The notes beneath the pieces were generated by a model. The model was not told the DNA's origin. It saw nothing but the letters and a program-made list of their open reading frames with translations, and did not search any database. Positions 9,172-20,133 of a stretch of 64,000 bases of DNA are shown piece by piece. Made by a program: the position numbers and the translations under genes. Source of the stretch: Thiogranum sp. (GTDB taxonomy: Bacteria > Pseudomonadota > Gammaproteobacteria > DSM-19610); contig JAGXGS010000035.1 of NCBI GenBank assembly GCA_024636585.1, forward strand, positions 1 to 64,000, in the 5' to 3' direction. The first letter of the stretch is position 1; every line of letters begins with the position of its first letter.

Positions 9172-9746
9172 GTTGCAGGTCGCCGTTGGATTGGGACAGA
9201 CTGCTTGCCTACTGGCTCGGGGAACTCGACCCTGACAGTGAGGCGCGCACCGAGGAACATTATCTGGGCTGCGCTGCTTGCAGTCGCCGGCTGGAGCAGT
9301 TGGTAGAGTTGGCGCGGGAGGTATGCGCAGTGACTCGAAGCAGCGGAGTGAACCTGTTCGTCAGCGAAGAGTTTGTGCGCAGATTGTCAGAAAAAGGACT
9401 GCAGGTGCGCGAATACCGCGTGCCGCTTAATGGTTCGGTGAATTGCACCGTCGCGCCCGGGGACGATTTTGTCATGGCGCGTCTGGAGGCGCGGCTCGAT
9501 GAGGTGAAGCGTATTGACATGGTCTATCTCGACAGCAGTGGCGAGACGCAAATGCGGCGTGAGGATGTTCCTTTCATCGCCCAAAGCGGCGGTGTAGTGT
9601 TCTCAACGCGCATTGACATCCTGCGCGCCCTTCCTGCAACCACACTGCGTCTGCGCCTGCTCGCCGTTGACGACAGCGGTGACGGGTTATTGGGGGATTA
9701 CACTTTCAATCACACGCCAGACTGCTCCGGACAGCTGGAACAATGA
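9168..9746 (+). CDS. putative zinc-finger anti-sigma factor (zf-HC2 type), apparently soluble
   Basis: Overlaps the sigma gene by 4 nt; HYLGCAACSRRL = H-x3-C-x2-C; no obvious TM helix. Confidence 0.65.
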   Translation: MSCRSPLDWDRLLAYWLGELDPDSEARTEEHYLGCAACSRRLEQLVELAREVCAVTRSSGVNLFVSEEFVRRLSEKGLQVREYRVPLNGSVNCTVAPGDDFVMARLEARLDEVKRIDMVYLDSSGETQMRREDVPFIAQSGGVVFSTRIDILRALPATTLRLRLLAVDDSGDGLLGDYTFNHTPDCSGQLEQ

Positions 9747-9749
9747 TGC

Positions 9750-10334
9750 TCACAACAAACCGCGGAGAATCAATCCGACTACTCCGCCAGTAAGCAGCAA
9801 GGCGATCAGCGCGAGCAGTCCGTCACGAGCGATCAGTGCAAGGCCGAGCGCGGTGAGTGCGGCGCCGGCGGTGGTCGCCGAGAACGGCACCACTTCCATT
9901 GCCGGCACTCCCAGCGCCATGATGCAGCAGATGGCGGCGATGACGTACATGCCGGTGCGTCCGACAAGCAGGTGCATACGTGACCGGATCCAGCGATCGA
10001 CGAAGCGCGCGACGGGTCGCAGCCATTTGACGGCCTTCAGCAGCCGACGCTGGGTGATTGAGCGCTTCAACAGCTTGCCCGGGAGCCAGAAGTGTCGCCT
10101 GCCGAAGAGCAACTGTCCGCTGACCAGCAGCACGAAACTTGCCATCAGTGTTGGGATTCCCGGAATGCCGCTGAGCGGCGAAAACAGGATGATGCCCGCC
10201 AGCAGTAGCAGCGGCCCGAATGAGCGGTTGCCTACGGTCTCCATGATCCGGCTGAGAGAAACCCGTTCCGGACCTTCCGCGGCTGCGCAGATGCGGTCCA
10301 GTAGCTGATCCAGCGTTTCGAGTTGCTCAGACAT
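9750..10334 (-). CDS. ExoD family exopolysaccharide synthesis protein
   Basis: RVSLSRIMETVGNRSFGPLLLLAGIILFSPLSGIPGIPT is the ExoD signature region. Confidence 0.85.
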   Translation of the reverse strand: MSEQLETLDQLLDRICAAAEGPERVSLSRIMETVGNRSFGPLLLLAGIILFSPLSGIPGIPTLMASFVLLVSGQLLFGRRHFWLPGKLLKRSITQRRLLKAVKWLRPVARFVDRWIRSRMHLLVGRTGMYVIAAICCIMALGVPAMEVVPFSATTAGAALTALGLALIARDGLLALIALLLTGGVVGLILRGLL

Positions 10335-10535
10335 CGTGGATCAGTCGCCTTCCAGGATCCGTGCAGTCGGCATTGGCAAAGCGGCATGTTGGCAATTTCG
10401 TGTCTCCCGTTCTCTTACCGCAGCTTGCTCAAAGTCTAGCCGAAGCAATTGGAGGGACTCCCGATTTACCTGCAACGATTGCTGCGGTCTATATTAAAAA
10501 GGGCGGAAGGTGCACGCGAAATGAGGAGCAACAAC

Positions 10536-11138
10536 ATGACAAGGATTCTGATTCTCTACTACAGCATGTATGGTCATACGGAAACAATGGCAAAAGCAGT
10601 GGCTGAAGGTGCGAACAGCGCTGAAGACACAGAAGTTGTCGTCAAACGCGTGCCCGACCTGGTGCCGGAGGAGGTGGCGCGGAAATCCGGTGCCAAACTC
10701 GATCAGCCGGCGCCGGTCGCGGAGGTGGATGAGTTGCCGAATTACGATGCTATCATCTTCGGGACACCGACCCGGTTTGGAAATATGTGCGCCCAAATGC
10801 GCAATTTTCTCGATCAGACCGGGGGGTTGTGGGCGAATGGCAGCCTGATCGGTAAGGTAGCCAGTGTGTTTACATCCACTGCTACGCAGCACGGCGGACA
10901 GGAAACCACGATCACTTCATTCCACACGACTTTATTACATCATGGATTGATCATCGTCGGCGTTCCGTACTCCTGTCAGGAGATCACGAACATGAGCGAA
11001 ATCACCGGTGGGTCGCCCTATGGCGCGAGCACGATTGCCGATAATGACGGGAGTCGCCAACCTTCGGAGAATGAATTGACGATTGCCCGTTTTCAGGGAC
11101 GTCATGTTGCGGAAATAGCAAAAAAGCAATCAACCTGA
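10536..11138 (+). CDS. wrbA: NAD(P)H:quinone oxidoreductase, WrbA family
   Basis: [26 protein letters not shown]...[25 protein letters not shown]...[11 protein letters not shown]. Confidence 0.93.
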   Translation: MTRILILYYSMYGHTETMAKAVAEGANSAEDTEVVVKRVPDLVPEEVARKSGAKLDQPAPVAEVDELPNYDAIIFGTPTRFGNMCAQMRNFLDQTGGLWANGSLIGKVASVFTSTATQHGGQETTITSFHTTLLHHGLIIVGVPYSCQEITNMSEITGGSPYGASTIADNDGSRQPSENELTIARFQGRHVAEIAKKQST

Positions 11139-11165
11139 GAGCCACCAGAAGATAGGAAAAAACGA

Positions 11166-11786
11166 ATGTCCGACAGGAAAAGCCATTGGGAAAATGTTTA
11201 TGCGGAAAAATCCCCTCTGGACGTGAGCTGGTACCAGAAGGAGCCGACAGTTTCGCTGGAGCTGATCCAGGAGACTGGCATTGCCCGTGACGTGGCCATT
11301 ATAGATGTCGGGGGTGGTGCATCGGTTCTTGTCGATCGACTGCAAGAAGAAGGTTATTCGAATCTGGCGGTTCTGGATGTTTCCGAGAATGCGCTGACAA
11401 GCGCCAGAAAACGACTTGGCGAGGCGGCGGAAAGCATCGAATGGATTGCCGTTGACGTTACTGAGTTCGATGTGCCGCATTCATTTTCCGTGTGGCATGA
11501 CCGTGCTGTTTTTCATTTTCTGACCGATGCGTCGGACCGTAAAAAATACGTAGATGTACTCAGTCGCGCGATCAGGCCGGGAGGGCATCTGATTATTGCT
11601 GCATTCGCGATCGGTGGTCCCGAAAAATGCAGCGGCCTGGATATTGTGCAATATGATGCCGGGAAGCTGTGCGCCGAACTGGGGCCGGATTTCGAATTGC
11701 TCGAGGAAAGAAGCGAGGTGCATGTCACGCCGGCCAACGCGCAGCAGCAGTTCATCTATTTTCGCTTCACACGGAAGACACCATGA
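11166..11786 (+). CDS. class I SAM-dependent methyltransferase
   Basis: HWENVYAEKSPLDVSWYQKEP...IIDVGGGASVLVDRL...WHDRAVFHFLTD. Confidence 0.85.
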   Translation: MSDRKSHWENVYAEKSPLDVSWYQKEPTVSLELIQETGIARDVAIIDVGGGASVLVDRLQEEGYSNLAVLDVSENALTSARKRLGEAAESIEWIAVDVTEFDVPHSFSVWHDRAVFHFLTDASDRKKYVDVLSRAIRPGGHLIIAAFAIGGPEKCSGLDIVQYDAGKLCAELGPDFELLEERSEVHVTPANAQQQFIYFRFTRKTP

Positions 11787-12145
11787 CGTCCTTTAATGAG
11801 GTCGCAGAGAATACTGGCCTGGTGGTGGACGCGATCGGTATTCTGGTCATTGTACTCGGCCTGCTGATTGCAACACTGCGACTTGCCGTATCGGGCCGCC
11901 AGGTCGCCGATCCTTACCGACGGCTCCGCCAGGATATAGGACGCGGCATCCTTCTGGGGCTGGAATTTCTGGTGGCCGCCGACATCATCCGGACGGTGGC
12001 GGTGAAGCCGACGCTGGAGGGGGTCCTGGTGCTGGGCCTGATTGTGTTGATCAGAACATTCCTGAGCATGGCGCTGCAGGTTGAACTGGAAGGTCGCTGG
12101 CCATGGCAGCAGGCAGCCGCTGAACCCGCCAGACGAAAGGCCTGA
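11783..12145 (+). CDS. DUF1622 family membrane protein
   Basis: Overlaps upstream stop by 4 nt; VADPYRRLRQDIGRGILLGLEFLVAADIIRTVAVKPTLEGVLVLGLIVLIRTFLS. Confidence 0.75.
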   Translation: MTSFNEVAENTGLVVDAIGILVIVLGLLIATLRLAVSGRQVADPYRRLRQDIGRGILLGLEFLVAADIIRTVAVKPTLEGVLVLGLIVLIRTFLSMALQVELEGRWPWQQAAAEPARRKA

Positions 12146-12149
12146 TTCG

Positions 12150-12932
12150 ATGGCACTGTCTTCTGCTGAACTTCAGGATCTGATACTTGCCAGGCGCTGT
12201 CTCGAAAACCCGAGCCTCGCTGCCAGGATCAGTAACATCGTTGGTTCACCGATTGAAAAGGGCTTCGAAATGCTGCCTGAAAAATGGCATCAGGTGGTGA
12301 ATGATGCTACCCGGAAATCCATTGAGGCCGGGCTGGATGTTGCGCTCTGGACGATGGATCAGAACCGGCCGGAGACACGATCATCCAACTGGTGGCACAA
12401 ACTCGCAGTTGGAACATCCGGGGCGGCTGGAGGAGCCTTTGGTCTGGCGGCACTGGCAATAGAGCTGCCGGTGTCAACAACGATCATGCTCCGATCCATT
12501 GCCGATATTGCGCGCAGCGAGGGCGAGAATCTGGCGACGCCGGAGGCCAGGCTTCAATGCATGCAGGTGCTGGCGCTCGGCGGCCGCGCAACGAATGACG
12601 ACGCGGCGGAGACCGGCTATTTCGCAGCGCGAGCGGCAATGGCCAGAGCGGTCTCGGATGCCGCGGCCCATCTGGCAAAGAAAGGCTTCGCCGATAAAGG
12701 CGCGCCTGCGTTGATTCGCCTGATCGCCCAGATAGCTTCCCGGTTCTCGATCGTGGTTTCTGAAAAGGCGGCGGCACAGGCGGTGCCGGTTGTCGGAGCT
12801 TTCGGCGGAGCGTTCATCAACACCCTGTTTATCGATCACTTCCAGGACATGGGAAAGGGCCACTTCATAATCCGTCGCCTCGAGCGCCTGCACGGACCGG
12901 AGGAAGTCAGGCGCGCCTATCTACAGTTGTAA
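12150..12932 (+). CDS. EcsC family protein
   Basis: GGAFGLAALAIELPVSTTIMLRSIADIARSEGEN...VPVVGAFGGAFINTLFIDHFQDMGKGHFIIRRLER. Confidence 0.8.
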   Translation: MALSSAELQDLILARRCLENPSLAARISNIVGSPIEKGFEMLPEKWHQVVNDATRKSIEAGLDVALWTMDQNRPETRSSNWWHKLAVGTSGAAGGAFGLAALAIELPVSTTIMLRSIADIARSEGENLATPEARLQCMQVLALGGRATNDDAAETGYFAARAAMARAVSDAAAHLAKKGFADKGAPALIRLIAQIASRFSIVVSEKAAAQAVPVVGAFGGAFINTLFIDHFQDMGKGHFIIRRLERLHGPEEVRRAYLQL

Positions 12933-12966
12933 TTGTCTAGTAAGCTTTATTTGTTCGAATGGCAAG

Positions 12967-14815
<1,849 letters not shown>

Positions 14816-14829
<14 letters not shown>

Positions 14830-15730
14830 ACGCTGTGTCACGGGAATGATCGTTGCGACGCTGGTGCTGAGCGGACCGGCGTCCGGTCAGGAGCAGCCGG
14901 ACATGCCGACTACGGCTGACCGCCCCAGCCATCAGGAGTCGGCTCAGCAGCATGAGGAAGGCACGGCACATCCTGAACGGGTGAGACCCCGGCTGCCTGA
15001 AGGTGCGACGCTGGATGAGGTGCTCGATCGTGCAGCAAGTCCGCCGCCCGCGCATTTCCCCGCTCCGGTGCCCGACGATCAGTTGTATGTTTTTACGCTG
15101 TTCGAGCAGCTCGAATACCGCATTGCCGAAGACCAGGCGCCCGATCATCTTGGCTGGGAGGCGCAGGGCTGGGTCGGCGGCGACTTCAACAGGTTCTGGT
15201 GGAAGAGCGAAGGTGAAGCGATTTTTGACGGGCCGAATGACGGCGAAACGGAAAACGATCTGCTTTATTCGCGGCTGATAACGCCTTTCTGGAATGTTCA
15301 GACCGGCGTGCAATATGCCAACGAATGGACTGCCGATGAGTATGACGAGCGATGGTCCTGGGTGCTTGCATTACAGGGCCTGGTGCCCTACGAATTCGAA
15401 CTCGACAATTCATTGTATGTTTCCGAAGACGCGGACATCACCTTTGAAATTGAAGCCGAATACGAGCTGTGGATCACTCAGCGGCTGGTGCTTCAACCGC
15501 GTGTCGAGCTGGGCTTTGCCGCCCAGGATATTTCCGATCGGGAACTGCAATCGGGCATGACCGATGCGGATCTGGATCTGCGTCTGCGCTATGGCATCAA
15601 GCGTGAATTCGCCCCCTATGTCGGCATTCGCTACAGCATGCTGGCTGGCGACACCCGTGATGCCGCCAGAGCAGGTGGAGAGGATGTGGAGCACCTGTTT
15701 TTCCTGGCCGGCGTGCGCTTCGGTTTTTGA
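14816..15730 (+). CDS. copB: copper resistance protein B (outer-membrane)
   Basis: Follows copA with overlap; LEYRIAEDQAPDHLGWEAQGWVGGDFNRFWWKSEGE...; C-terminal FLAGVRFGF. Confidence 0.9.
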
Positions 15731-15737
15731 TGTGCGG

Positions 15738-16559
15738 TCACTCTGCGCGGCTGCCGAAACGCCGCACACTTCGCGCCATTGTTGCGCGCGACAGTTCACC
15801 GAGATGGGTATCGACCAGCCGCCCGTCGGCATCGTAGAACAGGGTGGTTGGTAACGCGCGGGCGCCGGTCTCCCGCGCCAGCGCAGCGCCCCGGTCGAGC
15901 AGGATGTTATCGATGGCCAGAGATTCATGGTCAAGAAACTGCTGGATCTGCTCGGGCTCTTCCCCCTGATTAACGAACACGAAGGTAATGTTGGGATATT
16001 CGTGCTGGGCGGCTTCCAGCACCGGCATTTCGCGCCGGCACGGCGGACACCAGGTCGCCCAGAAGTTGACTACCATCGGTTGTCCGGTGGTTTCCGACAG
16101 TGTCTGCAGGTCGATGGGCGTGCCATTCAGCGTCTGCACGGTTGCCTCTGGCAGGGCGCGCGCCTGTGTATCGAAGCTGATCAGGTTGGCAGCGATCACC
16201 CAGGTCAGGCCACCTGCTAACAACGCGCCTCCGAGTGGTATGCGGGTTGCGGGCGTGCGCCACAGAACCCATGCAGCGGCTGCTGCTGCCACCAGCGCAC
16301 CGCTGATCGGATCGAAGCCGCCATCGCGGATGTCCAGGACGCCCAGCCAGTTATCGCGGTATTCATCTATGTATCGCAGTACGAAACTGATCCGCGCCGC
16401 CAGCATACCGATCAACACCAGGTTGATCAGTATGCCGCCGACGGCGGTATCGCGGCGGCGGCTCAGCCAGGCGCCGGTGGCGAGGGCGACGATCACCGCA
16501 ATGATGATCACGAGTCGATCGACAGATGTTGCGAAAGGGCCAATGTTGACGGATAGCAT
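15738..16559 (-). CDS. TlpA-family thioredoxin-like protein with N-terminal Lgt-like membrane region
   Basis: NFWATWCPPCRREMPVLE thioredoxin motif; N-terminal multi-TM region with ...RDGGFDPISGAL. Confidence 0.8.
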   Translation of the reverse strand: MLSVNIGPFATSVDRLVIIIAVIVALATGAWLSRRRDTAVGGILINLVLIGMLAARISFVLRYIDEYRDNWLGVLDIRDGGFDPISGALVAAAAAAWVLWRTPATRIPLGGALLAGGLTWVIAANLISFDTQARALPEATVQTLNGTPIDLQTLSETTGQPMVVNFWATWCPPCRREMPVLEAAQHEYPNITFVFVNQGEEPEQIQQFLDHESLAIDNILLDRGAALARETGARALPTTLFYDADGRLVDTHLGELSRATMARSVRRFGSRAE

Positions 16560-16665
16560 TTAATGTCCTTGTCGAACGGGTTGTTGTCGCTGCAGGAGCC
16601 GCATGAGAAGATCGAGTCGCGGTACGGAGGATAATCCAATAACTAATATTACAGGAGATCTTAAG

Positions 16666-17127
16666 ATGTCGAAGCTAATGCGCCCAAGTTTGGCCGTTCT
16701 GATGTTTCTTAGCATCCCGCTCTCGCAGGCCGAAGAGCGGGAACCTGCATTGGCTTATGCATTCGAAGATCCGCAACTCGAATGGGGTCCCTGTCCGGCC
16801 TTCATTCCCGAGGGATGCGAAATCGCCAGCCTGCATGGCGACCTGGCAAAGAACAATGCAGATATTTTCTTCAAGGTTCCCGGTAACTTCACCATTCCGG
16901 CTCACCGGCACACTTCGGCGGAGCGTATGGTGCTGGTTTCCGGAGAATTGCACGTGAAGTATGAAGGTCAGGAAACCACCGTTCTAAAGCCTGGCATGTA
17001 TGCCTATGGGCCGTCGCAACGGCCGCATGAGGCATTTTGCGTGGAAGGAGCGCCCTGTGTGCTGTTCATCGGCTTCGAGGAACCCGTTGATGCGATGCCG
17101 ATAGAACACGATTCGTCATTGCAATGA
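16666..17127 (+). CDS. secreted cupin-domain protein
   Basis: Signal peptide; PAHRHTSAERMVLVSGELHVKYEGQE...LKPGMYAYGPSQRPHEAFC cupin motifs. Confidence 0.75.
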   Translation: MSKLMRPSLAVLMFLSIPLSQAEEREPALAYAFEDPQLEWGPCPAFIPEGCEIASLHGDLAKNNADIFFKVPGNFTIPAHRHTSAERMVLVSGELHVKYEGQETTVLKPGMYAYGPSQRPHEAFCVEGAPCVLFIGFEEPVDAMPIEHDSSLQ

Positions 17128-17191
17128 CGAAGGAGCGTACCTTACCCTTCGGGTCAAGCCACCACAACGACGAGGGGTTGTCAGGAGTTAC

Positions 17192-17542
17192 ATGAACGCA
17201 CTATCAACACCCCGGTTCAGCCGGGCCCTTCAGGCCTGGGGGTCCGATCACTTCGCCGGCCTGCTCAAACAGGAGCTCGCGGCGCTGGAAACCGGCGTGC
17301 TGCCGCTCGACAGGGGCGGCGCGCTGGGTGGTTATGTCGATGACAGCGACATGACTGTCACAGTGATTGCCGTGACGGATGATTCCGACTGTGTCCATGC
17401 CCGCATCGGTGTATTTTTCAGAGAGCTGTTGGCGGGGTGCAGTTGTGGCGATGAGCCCTCGCCAATCAACGCCTACTGCGAACTTCAGGTGGCCATCGAC
17501 AAGACCACGGCGGACGTGACTTTCAGCCTGATCCCGGACTGA
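17192..17542 (+). CDS. small conserved protein next to the hydrogenase locus
   Basis: ELAALETGVLPLDRGGALGGYVDDSDMTVTVIAVTDDSD...GVFFRELLAGCSCGDEP; recalled as resembling hydrogenase-neighbourhood proteins, not verified. Confidence 0.55.
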   Translation: MNALSTPRFSRALQAWGSDHFAGLLKQELAALETGVLPLDRGGALGGYVDDSDMTVTVIAVTDDSDCVHARIGVFFRELLAGCSCGDEPSPINAYCELQVAIDKTTADVTFSLIPD

Positions 17543-17551
17543 CGCGGTCGG

Positions 17552-17848
17552 CTATAGCGTCGCCAGCAGCCAGATGCCGGCCCCTGCCAGTCCCAGACCG
17601 CTGGCGCGCACCACTCCGGTACGCGAACGCGGGAATAGCGGATGGCCGGACGCGCGGCTTACGACGTGCAACACCAGCGTGACAAAAAGGTAGCCGGCCA
17701 GGTACAACAGTGGTGAGGTGCTGATGGTCATCGCACTGCCGTCGGCGTGGCTGTGCACCGGAATGCCGGTAAGCGTGTGGGCGCTCAGCGGATGTGCGGC
17801 CAGCGTCAGCAGCAGAGTTATCAAGGACGTAGAAATGGTGTTTTTCAT
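17552..17848 (-). CDS. truncated HupE/UreJ-like membrane protein
   Basis: Signal peptide ending SAH, then VHSHADGSAMTISTSPLLYLAGYLFVTLVLHVVSRASGHPLF, resembling the HupE/UreJ C-terminal region; overlaps the maturation protease gene by 4 nt. Confidence 0.55.
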   Translation of the reverse strand: MKNTISTSLITLLLTLAAHPLSAHTLTGIPVHSHADGSAMTISTSPLLYLAGYLFVTLVLHVVSRASGHPLFPRSRTGVVRASGLGLAGAGIWLLATL

Positions 17849-18390
17849 GGGGTCTGTCCTTCCACTTGTGTTGTGACTGCATAACCGAGCGCGTCGAGCG
17901 TCGCGATGACCTGCGTTGTAAGTTCCTCGACACGCGCCATGACGAGGTCGGAGAGCCCCAGGTGCGTCTCCAGACTCAGCGGTTCGACACCGATGACAGT
18001 GATGTTCGCCGGTGCCTCGCCAGTGAGCGCCAGTACCGCCAGCACGTCTGACAGCGCCAGCTGGTGCGGTGAAATGCGGCTGCGGAAAAATGCCGGTACC
18101 GCGTCGTCCTTCAGCACTACGAGTGTTCCCGGCGGCCGGCCGGTGCGGACCGCATCCACAACGATCAGTGCCTCGCGCAGACGCAGGTCATCGAGCAGCG
18201 CCATGCCGGAAGTGCCGCCGTCGAGCAGTTCGACGTCGGGCGGCAGGCGATATCGGGTGTGCAGATTTTCGACCACCGCAACACCCACTCCCTCGTCCAT
18301 CATCAGAATGTTGCCCAGTCCGAGTACCAGCACCGGCGCTTGCGGCGGCTCGGTGTCCAGCCCGGCAAGCACGGGTGCGGCAGTCTGCAT
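17845..18390 (-). CDS. hybD: hydrogenase maturation protease (HybD/HupD type)
   Basis: VLVLGLGNILMMDEGVGVAVVENL...LLDGGTSGMALLDDL; ATG overlaps the large-subunit stop. Confidence 0.9.
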   Translation of the reverse strand: MQTAAPVLAGLDTEPPQAPVLVLGLGNILMMDEGVGVAVVENLHTRYRLPPDVELLDGGTSGMALLDDLRLREALIVVDAVRTGRPPGTLVVLKDDAVPAFFRSRISPHQLALSDVLAVLALTGEAPANITVIGVEPLSLETHLGLSDLVMARVEELTTQVIATLDALGYAVTTQVEGQTP

Positions 18391-20117
18391 CAGAAGGTCA
18401 CTCCGCACTGGGCGCCGACCGCCTGCAGGCGTACGATTTCCTGTTGCCGGGTGTCGACCATGTGCACGGCGCAGGCCAGGCATGGATCGAAGGAGTGAAT
18501 GGTGCGCAGCACTTCCAGCGGTTTTTCCGGATCGGCAATCGGATTGTCCAGCAGCGATGCCTCATATGGTCCCGGCTGGTCGCGCTCATCGCGTGGACTG
18601 GCGTTCCAGGTGCTCGGCACCACCGCCTGATAATTGCTGATCTTGCCATCACGGATGACCGTCCAGTGCGAGAGCACCCCGCGCGGCGCTTCGTGATAGC
18701 CGAACCCGCGCACTTCATCCTTCGGAAATTCCGGCTGGTTGAAGGTGTCGTAATCACCCTTTCCGATGTTGTCCATCAGCAGTTGCCACTGATTGGCCAG
18801 GGCTTCGTGCAGGACTCCGGTGCGCACTGCGCGCGCTGCATGGCGACCGATGGTGGAGTGCAGCGCTTCGACCGGTATCTGAGTCCCGGCGACTTTTCCG
18901 GCCAGTTCCAGCACGGTATTAAGGTTGCGCGTGGTGGGTTCATGTCCGGCCGCCACCATGGTCAGTACATTGGCCAGGGGACCGACCTGGGCGCGTTCAT
19001 CATAGAAGGTTGGCGCCTTGACCCAGGAATACTTGTCGTCATCCTGAAAGTCGGTGTACTCGGGAATCGTCTCACCATCATAGGGATGCAGTGCGCCCTT
19101 ACCGCCCTGATACCAGGCATGCTTGACGCTTTCTTTTACGCCATCTTCAAAATACGTATCTCCATAGCTGCTGATGGGTTTGAAGGTGGAAAGATCGGCA
19201 TTGCGGATATAACCACCCGGCAGTTCGAAACGGGTGCCGCGCGTATCCAGCGGCAGATCGGGCACTGACAGATAATTGGTGATGCCGGCGCCGTAGGCAG
19301 TCCAGTCAGCATACATTGCGCCAATCGCCGCGACATCGACCATGTAGACCTGGCGAACGAAATCGCCGAGCTGATCAATGAGGCTCTTGACGTAATACAG
19401 CCGCTCCAGTGTCAGTGTCGACTGGCTGCTGAGATTGATGGTGTTGGTGACACCGCCCACCGCAAGGTTCTGTATGTGCGGGGTCTTGGAGCCGAGAATG
19501 GCGACGATCTTGTTGGCGGTGCGCTGATAATCCAGGGCCTGGAAATAATGCGCCACGGCCATCAGGTTGACTTCCGGCGGCAGCTTCATGGCCGGGTGAC
19601 CCCAGTAGCCGCTGGCGAATACGCCGAGCTGCCCGGATTCGACAAAGGTCTTCAGTTTGTTCTGGATCTGCCGGAAATGCTGCTCGCTGTTCAGCCGCCA
19701 GTCCGACAGGCTCTGGGCCAGTTCGGAAGCCTTCTTCGGATCGGCACTCAGCGCCGAGACGATATCGACCCAGTCGAGCGCCGAGAGGTGATAGAAGTGC
19801 ACGATGTGATCGTGAATGCTGTGCGCGGTGATCAGCATGTTGCGGATGTACTGAGCGTTCAGTGGCACTTCCATCTGCAGCGCATTTTCCACCGCACGTA
19901 CCGAGGCGATGGCGTGCACGGTGGTGCAGACACCGCAGATGCGCTGAGTGAAGATCCACGCATCCCGCGCATCGCGGCCCTGCAGGATAAGCTCGATGCC
20001 GCGCCACATCTGGCCGGAGGACCAGGCTTTGACGACCTTGCCGCCATCCACTTCGCAGTCGACGCGCAGGTGACCCTCGATGCGGGTCATGGGGTCAACA
20101 GTGATTCGCTCTGCCAT
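18390..20117 (-). CDS. hybC: [NiFe] hydrogenase large subunit
   Basis: TRIEGHLRVDCEV, RICGVCTTVHA and C-terminal DPCLACAVH followed by a cleavable extension. Confidence 0.95.
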   Translation of the reverse strand: MAERITVDPMTRIEGHLRVDCEVDGGKVVKAWSSGQMWRGIELILQGRDARDAWIFTQRICGVCTTVHAIASVRAVENALQMEVPLNAQYIRNMLITAHSIHDHIVHFYHLSALDWVDIVSALSADPKKASELAQSLSDWRLNSEQHFRQIQNKLKTFVESGQLGVFASGYWGHPAMKLPPEVNLMAVAHYFQALDYQRTANKIVAILGSKTPHIQNLAVGGVTNTINLSSQSTLTLERLYYVKSLIDQLGDFVRQVYMVDVAAIGAMYADWTAYGAGITNYLSVPDLPLDTRGTRFELPGGYIRNADLSTFKPISSYGDTYFEDGVKESVKHAWYQGGKGALHPYDGETIPEYTDFQDDDKYSWVKAPTFYDERAQVGPLANVLTMVAAGHEPTTRNLNTVLELAGKVAGTQIPVEALHSTIGRHAARAVRTGVLHEALANQWQLLMDNIGKGDYDTFNQPEFPKDEVRGFGYHEAPRGVLSHWTVIRDGKISNYQAVVPSTWNASPRDERDQPGPYEASLLDNPIADPEKPLEVLRTIHSFDPCLACAVHMVDTRQQEIVRLQAVGAQCGVTF

Positions 20118-20133
20118 GTCGTTCTCCTTCCTT

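Noticed and set aside
18069-19268. 399-aa plus-strand ORF antisense to hybC/hybD (also 24104-25030 opposite proS)
   Set aside because: Low-complexity, His/Arg-rich shadow translations of conserved genes.
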